The notes under the pieces: generated by a model
Databases searched by the model: none
Told to the model about the DNA's origin: nothing
What the model saw: the letters and a program-made list of their open reading frames with translations, nothing else
Assembly: GCA_025210375.1 (NCBI GenBank)
Contig: JAOASB010000041.1
Span: 1-64,000 of the forward strand
Length of the DNA: 64,000 nucleotides
Reading direction: 5' to 3'
Source: Maledivibacter sp.
GTDB taxonomy: Bacteria > Bacillota > Clostridia > Peptostreptococcales > Caminicellaceae
Made by a program: the position numbers and the translations under genes
Part shown: one piece after another, positions 16,751 through 25,202 of the stretch
Numbering within the stretch: the first letter of the stretch is position 1
How the letters are laid out: each line of letters begins with the position of its first letter

Positions 16751-16928
16751 GAGCAAATTGCATAATTACTTTCTATAAAAACTATCTAATATAGGGATTT
16801 TAGTGTAGACTTTAATTTATACAAGTCCAAAATGTCCAGAAACATCGGATATTTTGCTACGTATAAATTAAGACTCACCCTAAACTCTCTATATTAGGCT
16901 TAGCCAAGTAAGAGTTATGCAATTTCCT
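16751..16928 (-). repeat. Repeat family A, inverted copy split by a family B element
   Basis: It starts GAGCAAATTGCATAATTAC and ends CCAAGTAAGAGTTATGCAATTTCCT, the two ends of family A in reverse orientation. The centre of A is missing, and a complete 104-bp family B copy (16790-16893) is in its place. This shows B inserted after A, or replaced its middle. Confidence 0.8.
16790..16893 (-). repeat. Repeat family B, 104-bp copy nested in family A
   Basis: TATAGGGATTTTAGTGTAG at the left end and CCCTAAACTCTCTATA at the right, with internal AATTTATACA / GTATAAATT. Exactly 104 bp, the same length as six other copies in the window. Confidence 0.85.
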
Positions 16929-17079
16929 GTATCTAGTTTTATGAGTTTATGATGGGATAAAGGGATGGGTTTTTTATGTTAGGCAGCTTATTTGGAAACA
17001 AGGTATTTTTTTGAAAAATTCATATGAATAAAAGGAGATTTATTATTTGTGAAGAAATAAAGTATGAACCTAATTAATT

Positions 17080-17237
17080 GAGAAAATTGCATAAGTACCT
17101 TCCGTAAAAAACATATACTATATATAGTTTTAGAATTCGCGAAGACATACCACCAAATATACTATATCTTAAATATTCAAATTAAGTATGATATTCGCAT
17201 ATGCAATTTTGCCAAGTTACGATTATTCAATTTCCTC
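17080..17237 (-). repeat. Repeat family A, inverted full-length copy
   Basis: Begins GAGAAAATTGCATAAG and ends ATTCAATTTCCTC. The interior is the reverse complement of the 7904 copy (for example CATACCACCAAATAT, GATATTCGCATATG). Together with the copy at 16751 it fills the 680-bp gap between the coat-like gene and the DUF1653 gene; no other feature is seen there. Confidence 0.82.
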
Positions 17238-17287
17238 AATTTATAACTTCAATTTATTTTTCAAATAATAAAAAGGATGGACTTTAA

Positions 17288-17509
17288 ATGGAGAAAACAA
17301 AGGCTTTAATTGGCAAGAAATATAAGCATTATAAAGGCGGGATTTACAGGATTATAAATATGGCAATACATACAGAAACAAACGAAGTATTAGTTATATA
17401 TCAAGGATTAGAAACGGGTAAAGTGTGGGCTAGACCCAAGGAAATGTTTGAGGAAGCTGTAGAAATTCATGGCAAAAGTAGGAATAGATTTCAAGAATTG
17501 AACCAATAA
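17288..17509 (+). CDS. DUF1653 domain protein
   Basis: A 73-aa protein of the DUF1653 family, function unknown. The family pattern is visible: GKKYKHYKGGIYRIINMAIHTET, LVIYQGLETGKVWARPKEMFEE (quoted in parts), a compact beta-rich domain. Length is that of the whole domain. An AAAAGGA sequence precedes the ATG. It precedes murG by 44 bp in the same direction and may share a transcript, but no functional link is known. Confidence 0.85.
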   Translation: MEKTKALIGKKYKHYKGGIYRIINMAIHTETNEVLVIYQGLETGKVWARPKEMFEEAVEIHGKSRNRFQELNQ

Positions 17510-17553
17510 AATTGGTAATCTATAGAACTTATGTATAAATGAGGTGTTGATTT

Positions 17554-18618
17554 ATGAAACGTATAGTGATGACAGGTGGAGGTACAGCAGGACATGTTAC
17601 CCCAAATATTGCACTCATTCCTAGACTGAAGAAAATGGGATATGATGTTCATTATATAGGAACTAAAAAGGGCATAGAAAGAAAGCTTATAGAAAAAGAA
17701 GGAATACCCTATCATATTGTTAATGCAGGAAAGCTTAGAAGATATTTAGACTTAAAGAACATAACCGATACATTAAGAATTTCTCAAGGATTTATACAAT
17801 CTTTATCAATAATTAGAAAATTGAAGCCAAGTGTTGTATTTAGCAAAGGAGGCTTTGTATCATCTCCTGTTGTTTGGGCAGCTTGGATGAATAGGATTCC
17901 AATAGTGATTCATGAATCAGACTATACTCCAGGATTAGCAAATAAGATATCCATTCCCTTTGCTCAAAAGCTTTGCTATACCTTTCCGGAAACAGAAAGA
18001 TATATTCCAAAGGAAAAGGGTGTTTTAACGGGTATTCCTGTCCGTGAAAGCCTATTTGCAGGGGATAAGAGAAAGGGTATAGAAATTTGCAGATTCAGTA
18101 ATGAAAAGCCTATTATTCTTGTTATAGGTGGAAGTTTAGGTTCAGAAGTTATAAATAAAAGCATCAGGGCAAATCTTGAAGTAATACTTAAAAATTTTCA
18201 GATCTGTCATATATGTGGGAAGGGAAATGTAGATAAAAATTACAAGGATATAAAGGGTTATAAACAATTTGAATATGTTAGTAAGGAGCTTCCCCATTTA
18301 TTTGATATGGCCGACTTAATAATTTCTAGGGCAGGAGCAACGGTTCTTTATGAAATATTGGCCCTTAGAAAGCCTAATATATTGATACCCTTATCAAAAA
18401 AAGCTAGCCGAGGGGATCAAATATTAAATGCTGCCTCCTTTGAAAAACAAGGTCTAAGCTATGTTATTATGGAGGAAGAACTAGATGATAAATCAATTTT
18501 AGAAGGTATAGAAAAGGCATATAAAAATAGAAGAGATTATGTAAATGCTATGAATTCAAATAAAGCTGGAAACGGCATAGATGAAGTATTAAAGGTTATA
18601 ACTAAATGTAGTAAATAG
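17554..18618 (+). CDS. murG: UDP-GlcNAc:undecaprenyl-PP-MurNAc-pentapeptide GlcNAc transferase
   Basis: A 354-aa GT28-family glycosyltransferase that adds GlcNAc to lipid I to make lipid II at the inner face of the membrane. The N-terminal domain has the lipid-binding GGGTAGHVTPNIAL (residues 8-21) and VVFSKGGFVSSPVVWAA; the C-terminal domain has ILVIGGSLGSEVIN and ADLIISRAGATVLYEI with the UDP-GlcNAc-binding end. The usual murG sits in the division/cell-wall cluster; here it stands alone, as in Clostridia that carry an isolated copy, so it may be a second paralogue. The stop codon is directly followed by a family B repeat. Confidence 0.93.
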   Translation: MKRIVMTGGGTAGHVTPNIALIPRLKKMGYDVHYIGTKKGIERKLIEKEGIPYHIVNAGKLRRYLDLKNITDTLRISQGFIQSLSIIRKLKPSVVFSKGGFVSSPVVWAAWMNRIPIVIHESDYTPGLANKISIPFAQKLCYTFPETERYIPKEKGVLTGIPVRESLFAGDKRKGIEICRFSNEKPIILVIGGSLGSEVINKSIRANLEVILKNFQICHICGKGNVDKNYKDIKGYKQFEYVSKELPHLFDMADLIISRAGATVLYEILALRKPNILIPLSKKASRGDQILNAASFEKQGLSYVIMEEELDDKSILEGIEKAYKNRRDYVNAMNSNKAGNGIDEVLKVITKCSK

Positions 18619-18827
18619 TATAGATTTCCAAAAGTTAAACTTAATTTATACATCTCAAAATATCCGATGTTTCTAGGGATTTTTGATGTGTATAAATTAA
18701 CTGTTTAACTGGAATATCTATAATATAGGGATTTTAGTATAGATTTTAACTTATACAAGTCCAAAATGCCCAGAACCATCGCATGTTTGTCCATGTATAA
18801 ACTAAAGTTTTGACTGGAATCTCTATA
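18619..18827 (+). repeat. Two tandem family B copies (104 bp each)
   Basis: Copy one is 18619-18722 and begins right after the murG stop codon; copy two is 18724-18827; a single A separates them. Both begin TATAG and end CTATA. The two differ in sequence: the first belongs to the TATAGATTTCC subtype (as at 2799 and 62043), the second to the TATAGGGATTTTAG subtype (as at 16790), so they are not a simple recent duplication. Confidence 0.88.
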
Positions 18828-18830
18828 GAG

Positions 18831-18867
18831 CTGTCTCAAGGGTTTATTCTATGAGATAGTTTTTTTA
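18831..18867 (+). terminator. Intrinsic terminator downstream of murG
   Basis: Arms CTGTCTCA (18831-18838) and TGAGATAG (18852-18859) with one G-T pair are followed by TTTTTTTA. It lies just beyond the tandem B repeats, which must be transcribed with murG to reach it. Confidence 0.8.
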
Positions 18868-18869
18868 TT

Positions 18870-18996
18870 ATATCCACAGTGGACAAGAAATTATACCTGC
18901 AATGTATTCTCAAGAATATCCTGTTGATAATGCATGAAATTGTGTATAAAATATAGAAAATGAGTATATTATCCACAGTTAAATTATATATACACA
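18870..18996. promoter_or_regulatory. Cluster of five DnaA-box-like 9-mers
   Basis: Five matches in 127 bp: ATATCCACA (18870-18878), TTATCAACA on the minus strand (18922-18930), TTATACACA on the minus strand (18941-18949), a perfect TTATCCACA (18969-18977) and ATATACACA (18988-18996). The DNA is AT-rich and non-coding. Such density suggests DnaA binding, as an origin-like, titration or promoter-control region. No dnaA gene is adjacent, so a main origin is unproven. Confidence 0.6.
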
Positions 18997-19057
18997 TCGA
19001 AGAAAGATAAAATAGCGTAATAAGGAGTCTTTATTAATAGTAGGAGTGATAATAGAT

Positions 19058-19612
19058 ATGAACAATGTTATTATAACCATGGATAAATTTATCATAGAAT
19101 TTGTTCAAAATCATATTCATAATCCTTTTTTAGATAAGATCATGCCCGTTATTACTTCCCTAGGGAATGTGGGATTAATATGGATTTTGATTTCTATAAT
19201 TATGCTAACTAATAAGAAATACGGAAAAGCAGGGAAACTAGCCATATATTCCCTAATTATAAGTGCAGTTTTAGGTGAATTGATCTTGAAGAATGTCATA
19301 TGTAGACCAAGACCCTTTATGGAAATTGAAAATATTAGTATATTGATTCCTAGGCCTACATCATACTCCTTTCCATCTGGGCATACGGCTTCTTCCTTTG
19401 GGGCAATAGCAGCATTTTTAAAGACCATTGATAGCAAGATAATTATAATTCCCTTGGTATTATTGGGACTATTAATAGCTTTTTCTAGATTATACTTATT
19501 GGTACATTATCCTTCAGATATACTAGGGGGAATTGTGCTTGGATTAATATCCGCTAAGATAGCCAGTAAATACCTTGTATTTAAAAGGAAAAATAGGGGT
19601 GTAGGCATATAG
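19058..19612 (+). CDS. PAP2-family phosphatase (undecaprenyl-diphosphatase BcrC-like)
   Basis: A 184-aa integral membrane phosphatase. The three PAP2 motifs are present: KNVICRPRP (about residue 80), PSGHTASSF (about 106-114) and SRLYLLVHYPSDIL (about 143-156) with the catalytic histidines. It likely recycles undecaprenyl-PP or dephosphorylates another lipid phosphate at the outer face of the membrane, matching the nearby murG in the lipid II cycle. I chose ATG 19058 with AGGAG 11 bp upstream over a GTG at 19046 that overlaps that ribosome site. The DnaA-box cluster is directly upstream. Confidence 0.88.
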   Translation: MNNVIITMDKFIIEFVQNHIHNPFLDKIMPVITSLGNVGLIWILISIIMLTNKKYGKAGKLAIYSLIISAVLGELILKNVICRPRPFMEIENISILIPRPTSYSFPSGHTASSFGAIAAFLKTIDSKIIIIPLVLLGLLIAFSRLYLLVHYPSDILGGIVLGLISAKIASKYLVFKRKNRGVGI

Positions 19613-19642
19613 TTTAATATGATGGAATAGGATTTTGTAGGT

Positions 19643-19751
19643 GAGGAAATTGCATAACTCTTACTAGGCACAATTGTATAATATATATATAGATTTTTAC
19701 ATTATATGTAGTAGATAGTTTTTTGTAGAAAGTAATTATGCAATTTGCTCA
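19643..19751 (+). repeat. Repeat family A, short copy (about 109 bp)
   Basis: Begins GAGGAAATTGCATAACTC and ends TTATGCAATTTGCTC. The interior is about 50 bp shorter than full copies; the segment with ATATCATCC and AGATATAAGC is missing. Confidence 0.8.
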
Positions 19752-19795
19752 AGTATTAAAAACTAATATCAATTTTAGCCTTGGGGGAGAGTGTC

Positions 19796-20332
19796 TTGAA
19801 AAAATATAAATTAAAAAATGGTAAAATGATAGTAGTTAGAGAAGGATATGGTGAGGATGCCAATAGGGTGGTCAGATATATTGAAAGGGTAGCTTCAGAA
19901 AGTGACAATTTGACCTTTGGGGAAGGTGAATTCAATACTAGTATAGAGGACGAAGCAAGGTTCATCAATGAATGTAGAAAAAGTAAAAATGCCTTGTTTT
20001 TGCTTGCCGAATGTGAGGGAGAAATAATAGGATGCTTGACATTTTCAGGAGGCAATCGGCCTAGAATAAAGCATTATGGTGAATTTGGTATAACTGTTTT
20101 AAAAAAATATTGGGGACTTGGAGTTGGAAAGATATTAATTAATTATTTGATTGAATGGGCTAAGACCTTTGGAACAATTAAAAAGATAAATTTAAAGGTA
20201 AAGTCAGATAATACAAAGGCCATAGCATTATATAGAAAGCTGGGTTTTGTGAAGGAAGGAAACATCTCAAAGTTCTTCTATTATGGAGGACGGTTCTATG
20301 ATGTTTATGTTATGGGACTTGAAATAGATTAA
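19796..20332 (+). CDS. GNAT family N-acetyltransferase
   Basis: A 178-aa acetyltransferase using acetyl-CoA. The acetyl-CoA-binding motif A is seen as FGITVLKKYWGLGVGKILINYLIEWAK (quoted in part: V-x-x-x-Y-W-G-L-G-V-G-K), and the C-terminal part has LKVKSDNTKAIALYRKLGFVKEG, typical of RimI-like and related GNATs. TTG at 19796 is preferred because GGGGGAG ends 6 bp upstream; an upstream in-frame TTG at 19781 lacks a site. The acceptor (amino acid, protein or small amine) is unknown. Confidence 0.85.
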   Translation: MKKYKLKNGKMIVVREGYGEDANRVVRYIERVASESDNLTFGEGEFNTSIEDEARFINECRKSKNALFLLAECEGEIIGCLTFSGGNRPRIKHYGEFGITVLKKYWGLGVGKILINYLIEWAKTFGTIKKINLKVKSDNTKAIALYRKLGFVKEGNISKFFYYGGRFYDVYVMGLEID

Positions 20333-20427
20333 AATAATTTGGTGAAGGTATAACCCTGGCTCAACCTATAAGTCTACCCAAAATTATTGAAAATAAATTT
20401 CCTATGATGGCGATATGGAGGATTCTA

Positions 20428-21708
20428 ATGAAGAAGAAATTGTTGATACCTATTTTGATTTTAGTTTTATTAGTTACAATATATAATGTAAAGGAAAAGC
20501 AAGAAAAAAGAACACAAATCGAAAACATAGACAATCAAATACAAGCGTTATTTACTCCAACAATTAAAAATACCACTTTCATTATTGGAGATGATAAATA
20601 TATACTTGTAATGGATAATGGAAAATTTCACAGTTCTATAGTTAATGGTGAAGAAGTAGATTATTTTAAAGCATTAGAAGGGGATACATTTATAGAGTTC
20701 TCAGTTTATAAAAACGAAGTGAAGGAAGAAAATCTAATAGGCTCTAGCTGGTATGGGCCTAGGGTTAGAAGAGATTCTTTGGAAAGTGATTTTTATATAG
20801 ATAATAGTGAAGAGAAGAATATATTATTGTTGCTTTCAAGATTTAATGATGTGTATTATGACTATATCTATAGCTTAAATGAAAAAGAAGAGTCCGATGA
20901 AAAAAGTGGATATGCTAACTATGATGATGGTGATATTGAATATGATAAGTACGGAAAGCCTATAAAAGTAGGATATATAGAATATTATAATGAAATTTCA
21001 TCAAAGGGCTTGGATTTGGTATTTGATACGGTTTTTAAAATGGATCCAGATGGGGAAAAACTAGATATAAATATTTCTGTGATAAATCTTCAGGAAGAAA
21101 TAAAAAAACCATATATGACCAAGGAAAAATTAAAATCTGAGGGTAAAGAGACAACACTTTATTATCATAAAGAAGAAAACCATAATATGATGGAACACAA
21201 CCTTGGGCCAATGATTATTGAATATGATGGTAAATTAAAACCAATTTGTTTATCTTGTACCTCTGTGCCATCTATATCACCGGATAATAAAAGTATTGCC
21301 TATATAACTCCCTTTGAATGGGAAGCAATTGGGGAGCTATATATATATGATATAAAGGATGAATGGAATAGAGAGGTTATAAAAGCAGAAGATATAGATG
21401 ATCAAGATACAGTAAAGGTAGCTAAATGGCTAGATGATAGATATATATTGACGATTATAGGACTTGGTTATGGTACGGTTAGTGTGGGAGGAGATTTGTA
21501 TTTATATGATACCGAAAATAGAGAGCTAAAGATGATTATCGATGCTGATAGCTTAGATAAAGCATTGCCTGAGGATCGTATGGAGATCATGGATTTTGAT
21601 ATCTTAGAAGACAATATTACTATGAAAATAGTTAAGCATAACAAAGAGTTTATGGAATACACCGTTGAAGAGAAAGTCCTAGGAAAGGATGAAATAAAAA
21701 TAGACTAA
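20428..21708 (+). CDS. DUF4652 domain protein, membrane-anchored
   Basis: A 426-aa protein of unknown function. An N-terminal hydrophobic segment (LLIPILILVLLVTIYNV) anchors it or is a signal peptide; the rest would be extracytoplasmic. The C-terminal half (about residues 250-426) matches DUF4652, with SISPDNKSIAYITPFEWE, KVAKWLDDRYILTIIGLGYGTVS and GGDLYLYD, a beta-propeller-like pattern. The middle is acidic. I chose ATG 20428 because TGGAGG lies 7-12 bp upstream; an ATG at 20404 has none. The next gene follows after 25 bp, so they are probably co-transcribed. Confidence 0.72.
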   Translation: MKKKLLIPILILVLLVTIYNVKEKQEKRTQIENIDNQIQALFTPTIKNTTFIIGDDKYILVMDNGKFHSSIVNGEEVDYFKALEGDTFIEFSVYKNEVKEENLIGSSWYGPRVRRDSLESDFYIDNSEEKNILLLLSRFNDVYYDYIYSLNEKEESDEKSGYANYDDGDIEYDKYGKPIKVGYIEYYNEISSKGLDLVFDTVFKMDPDGEKLDINISVINLQEEIKKPYMTKEKLKSEGKETTLYYHKEENHNMMEHNLGPMIIEYDGKLKPICLSCTSVPSISPDNKSIAYITPFEWEAIGELYIYDIKDEWNREVIKAEDIDDQDTVKVAKWLDDRYILTIIGLGYGTVSVGGDLYLYDTENRELKMIIDADSLDKALPEDRMEIMDFDILEDNITMKIVKHNKEFMEYTVEEKVLGKDEIKID

Positions 21709-21733
21709 AGATATATGGGGTGGGGAGAGATAA

Positions 21734-22471
21734 ATGCTGTTAAAAAGGGATATGCTAGATTTTCTACATAAAGATAGAATAAAAAATGGATTGAGTCCAC
21801 TAATAAAAACCCTAGGAGTTGTGTCCCTAGTTGGGTTTATGATGATAGTTTTTAGGGTTCTAAATGAGAAAAATATTAGGTTCGCTTTTCTAATATGGAA
21901 TCTTTTTTTAGCCTGGGTTCCACTTTTTTTATCCCTAGGAATCAATCATATAAATAAAAATATGAAATACGGGGCTAAGAAAACAATATATCTGCTATTC
22001 TTAGGCTTTAGCTGGTTAATGTTTTTTCCAAATGCACCTTATATAGTTACTGACGTAATTCATTTAAGCATTTATAACTACTATCACAATATATCCGAGT
22101 ATGCATACAATTTTAATACTGATTTCATGATTTGGTATGATCTTATCTTAATTATGCTCTTTATATTTACTGGGTATATAGTGGGTCATATTTCCCTATA
22201 CAATATGCACAAAATAATTGAAGAAAAGCTTGAGAAAGTGGTAGGCTGGATATTTGTATGTATTGTTTCTTTTTTAAGCGGATTTGCCATATATTTGGGA
22301 AGATTCCTTCGCCTCAATAGCTGGGAAATGGCATCTAATCCAGTGAATCTAATTAAAGCAATATTGGCTAGTATAAACATAGGATCGATTAAGTTTACAT
22401 TGATGTTCGGCTTTTTTATATTTCTAATATATATTGTTATGTATAATCTAAGTTTTTTAAAAAATGAGTAA
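21734..22471 (+). CDS. DUF1361 family membrane protein
   Basis: A 245-aa integral membrane protein with about seven predicted helices, function unknown. DUF1361 features: FLIWNLFLAWVPLFLSLGI (about residues 57-75), LMFFPNAPYIVTDVIHL, DFMIWYDLILIMLFIFTGY and SFLSGFAIYLGRFLRLNSWE. The family often stands next to other envelope genes. It is 25 bp after the DUF4652 gene and is followed by a terminator made from a family E repeat. Confidence 0.85.
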   Translation: MLLKRDMLDFLHKDRIKNGLSPLIKTLGVVSLVGFMMIVFRVLNEKNIRFAFLIWNLFLAWVPLFLSLGINHINKNMKYGAKKTIYLLFLGFSWLMFFPNAPYIVTDVIHLSIYNYYHNISEYAYNFNTDFMIWYDLILIMLFIFTGYIVGHISLYNMHKIIEEKLEKVVGWIFVCIVSFLSGFAIYLGRFLRLNSWEMASNPVNLIKAILASINIGSIKFTLMFGFFIFLIYIVMYNLSFLKNE

Positions 22472-22530
22472 AAATTTATTTCATTTGAATCCTTATGTAG
22501 GCGAAAACCTTCTTAAGGATCTTTTTGTTG

Positions 22531-22597
22531 AGGTCATTTTTCAGAGAAAAATCTGACCAAAAACTCAAGGGTTCAATGTCCTTGAGTTTTTTATCAT
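22531..22597 (+). terminator. Terminator formed by a family E repeat
   Basis: The family E copy (22531-22586) ends in the stem ACTCAAGG / CCTTGAGT followed by TTTTTTAT, a good intrinsic terminator for the DUF1361 gene. A second near-palindrome (GGTCATTTTTC / GAAAAATCTGACC) precedes it. The same unit occurs inside the coat-like gene at 15550. Confidence 0.8.
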
Positions 22598-22614
22598 AAA
22601 AAATTTAAATTTCT

Positions 22615-22643
22615 TGAAGGGATTTGTAAATACATTGCGTCTA
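22615..22643 (+). promoter_or_regulatory. ECF sigma factor-type promoter
   Basis: TGAAGG (22615-22620), a 17-bp spacer and CGTCTA (22638-22643) fit the TGAAAC-N16/17-CGTMTA pattern of SigW-like ECF promoters. It lies 30 bp before the first gene of an operon that contains an ECF sigma gene, so autoregulation is likely. Confidence 0.65.
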
Positions 22644-22672
22644 TATTATTAGAAAAGTGAGGAGGAACAGAA

Positions 22673-24073
22673 ATGAAGGAAAAGAAAATCGGTATATTTA
22701 CCTTGGCTGTATCTCTGATATTGCTAGGGGGTATATTTCTATTAAATAATTTCATTGATATCAATGTATATCATATTTTATCTATTGCTTGGCCAGTATT
22801 TATAATTTTACTTGGATTAGAGATCGTTTTTAGTAGAATCCTTTTTGGCAGTAAGGATGGGAGGATATCTATAAGTGGGAAAAGTGTATTTTTTATAATA
22901 TTAATAGTTTGTATAACATGTTTTTTTTCAGTCTTTGATAGGTTTCCCTTATACATAGATATGGGGGGAGATTTTTTACCCATAGCATACAAGAATGAAA
23001 CCACTGTAAATAAGGATATGACCATTGAGACAAAGGGCAAAAAGAAGTTAAAGATTATCAATGGATTTGGCGATGTTAATGTAAAAAAAGGTGATATAAA
23101 GGATATCAAAGTAGATATGATGGTAAGCATGAAACATAACTATGAAGAAGAAGAGGCTCAAAAGATAGCATCCAATATGCTAGAGGTTATAAATGATAGT
23201 GGAGACACTATAAAGATGATAAATAAGAGGGATAAGTATACCGCTAATAATGAAGTAAATAATTTAGAGGTAAATCTAGACATCACAATACCCTATGATA
23301 TGGAGCTGGATATAACCAATAAATATGGAGAAATAATGGTGAATGATTGCTCTAACTTAGCTGTAATAAGTAATAAGCATGGGAATATCTTCATTGATAC
23401 TATAAAGGGAGATGTAGATATAAAAAATTCCTATGGGGAAGTGGAAATAAAAAATATAGATGGAAATGTGAATGTAGAAAATAAACATGGAAAGGTATTT
23501 GCAAATAATGTAACAAAGGATATGGACATAGATGTTGAATACGGAAAAATTAAAGTGAATGAGATAGGTGGAAATGTTGAGATAACTAATGTTCATGAAA
23601 CCATAGAGGCAGAAAAAATAGGTAAAAATCTAACTATTGAAAGCAGGTATTGTAGAATAGATATAGATGGGATAAAGGGGGATTTAAATATAAATGGAAA
23701 ACATGGAAATATCCTAGGTAAAAAGATAGATGGTGGAGTAAAAGTAACTAATGAGTATGGGAGTATCAAGGTAACTGAGACAAATAAAGCCATAGATATT
23801 AGGAATAAACATGGTCAAATAATATTTGAAAGTGATAAAGTAATAAGTGAAAAATTAGAAATTGAGAACCAATATGATAGAATTGATATACGGTTACCTA
23901 ATAATCAAGAAGGTAAATTCCATGTATATTCAAAGCATGGACGAATAGGTAGTGATTTTGATTTAAATATAGATAAGGATAATAGTGAAGAAATTATTAA
24001 TCAAAGCATTGGGAACAAGAGTGTAAGTATAGATATTAAAGCTACTAACGGGGATATAAGAATAGATAATTAG
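22673..24073 (+). CDS. LiaF-like membrane domain plus DUF4097 repeat protein
   Basis: A 466-aa protein. The first ~100 residues contain about four hydrophobic segments (LiaI/DUF5668-like: GIFTLAVSLILLGGIFLL, ILSIAWPVFIILLGLEIVF). The remainder is a DUF4097-type beta-solenoid. From Tyr218 a repeat of exactly 18 residues runs N-x-[Y/H]-G-x-[IV]-x-[IV]. The marker residue alternates strictly Y, H, Y, H at 218, 236, 254, 272, 290, 308, 326, 344, 362, 380, then 401 and 422. AGGAGG precedes the ATG. It is the first gene of an ECF sigma operon with an ECF-type promoter, so it is probably an envelope-stress effector. The biochemical role is unknown. Confidence 0.82.
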   Translation: MKEKKIGIFTLAVSLILLGGIFLLNNFIDINVYHILSIAWPVFIILLGLEIVFSRILFGSKDGRISISGKSVFFIILIVCITCFFSVFDRFPLYIDMGGDFLPIAYKNETTVNKDMTIETKGKKKLKIINGFGDVNVKKGDIKDIKVDMMVSMKHNYEEEEAQKIASNMLEVINDSGDTIKMINKRDKYTANNEVNNLEVNLDITIPYDMELDITNKYGEIMVNDCSNLAVISNKHGNIFIDTIKGDVDIKNSYGEVEIKNIDGNVNVENKHGKVFANNVTKDMDIDVEYGKIKVNEIGGNVEITNVHETIEAEKIGKNLTIESRYCRIDIDGIKGDLNINGKHGNILGKKIDGGVKVTNEYGSIKVTETNKAIDIRNKHGQIIFESDKVISEKLEIENQYDRIDIRLPNNQEGKFHVYSKHGRIGSDFDLNIDKDNSEEIINQSIGNKSVSIDIKATNGDIRIDN

Positions 24074-24130
24074 ACAAATATAATTATTTAATTGTCTCAA
24101 TTGATTGGGCTGAGCATGGTGGTGATTTAA

Positions 24131-24724
24131 GTGAATGAAAATGACATAATAATAGAGGTACAGAAGGGGAAAACCGAGAACTTTAGTATGTTAGTAGACA
24201 TGTACAAAAATAAGGTTTTTGCTTTAGCCTATAAATTTACTAATGATTACAATGAAGCACAGGATCTATCCCAAGAAATTTTTATAAAAGTATTTAAACA
24301 TATACATGGGTTTAGGTTTGAATGCAGCTTTTCTACTTGGATATATAAAATTGCCACCAATAAGTGTATAGACTATAGGAGAAAGAATAAAATTGGGGCT
24401 TTAAGTTTTAATGAAGAATACAATAATAAAATAACATTGGATAATGAATCAAAATCAGTTGATAAGTCACCGGAGGAGATAATCATAACTGATGAGGGAC
24501 ATAGGGAAGTGCATAAAATTATACATGATCTGCCGGATATATATAAAACAGTAGTAGTAATGTATCATATTAATGAATCATCCTATAAAGAGATAGCCCA
24601 GACACTGGATATTCCAGAAAAGACAGTTGAAACTAGGTTATATAGGGCTAGACGATTATTAAAGGAAAGGCTTATTAAAGCAAATATGGGAGGTGAGATA
24701 GGGTGGAATGTGAAGAAGTCATAG
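24131..24724 (+). CDS. ECF RNA polymerase sigma factor (SigW-like)
   Basis: A 197-aa group IV sigma factor. Region 2 is clear (FSMLVDMYKNKVFALAYKFTNDYNEAQDLSQEIFIKVFK, about residues 17-55, quoted in part; core recognition at AQDLSQEIF). Region 4 is LPDIYKTVVVMYHINESSYKEIAQTLDIPEKTVETRLYRARR. It would direct RNA polymerase to TGAA/CGTC-type promoters such as the one at 22615. The start is GTG with GGTGGTGA upstream. The 3' end overlaps the anti-sigma gene by 22 bp, which implies coupled synthesis. The inducing signal is unknown. Confidence 0.92.
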   Translation: MNENDIIIEVQKGKTENFSMLVDMYKNKVFALAYKFTNDYNEAQDLSQEIFIKVFKHIHGFRFECSFSTWIYKIATNKCIDYRRKNKIGALSFNEEYNNKITLDNESKSVDKSPEEIIITDEGHREVHKIIHDLPDIYKTVVVMYHINESSYKEIAQTLDIPEKTVETRLYRARRLLKERLIKANMGGEIGWNVKKS

Positions 24725-25167
24725 GAAAGCTTGATGCATACCTTGAAAATCGATTAAATGATATTGAAACCCATAGGTTAGAAAAACATCTGGAAAGGTG
24801 CATAGAGTGTCAAAAAGAGTATGAACAGCTCAAGGAGATATTTGATATTCTTTCTGGCCACCCTACCATATTACCTCCAGAGGACTTTACAGTTAAAGTA
24901 ATGAATGCAATACAGCCTACAATAAAACAGAATAGGATAAGTCCTATGATAATGAAAAAATGGGGTATAAGCTTTGTTGCAGCCGGATTATTGGTTTTTG
25001 TACTGAATACTTCACTGGGCTATAATATTCAAGATATCTCAAGTTCCATGTATAAGGAGCCCTTTTCTGTAAAAAGTCAAATATCAAACTATGTAAAGAA
25101 AATACCTAAAGGTTTTATCAATAATTACAAAAAATTAGAAATAAAGCTTTTTGAAAATAATAAATGA
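24703..25167 (+). CDS. Zinc-finger (zf-HC2) transmembrane anti-sigma factor
   Basis: A 154-aa protein. The cytoplasmic N-terminus has the anti-sigma zinc motif H-x3-C-x2-C in KHLERCIECQKEYEQL (about residues 29-44). One membrane segment follows (WGISFVAAGLLVFVLNTS, about residues 87-104), then a short external tail. It would hold the sigma factor inactive until a signal at the membrane. It starts with GTG inside the sigma gene, and an unusual hydrophilic, Lys-rich C-terminus ends the protein. Confidence 0.9.
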   Translation: MECEEVIGKLDAYLENRLNDIETHRLEKHLERCIECQKEYEQLKEIFDILSGHPTILPPEDFTVKVMNAIQPTIKQNRISPMIMKKWGISFVAAGLLVFVLNTSLGYNIQDISSSMYKEPFSVKSQISNYVKKIPKGFINNYKKLEIKLFENNK

Positions 25168-25202
25168 GGAAATCATAATACTTAAAACAAGGAGGGAGCA
25201 TG

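Noticed and set aside
18870..18996. Naming the DnaA-box cluster as oriC.
   Set aside because: dnaA/dnaN are not adjacent and no AT-rich unwinding element could be defined with confidence; kept only as a regulatory candidate.
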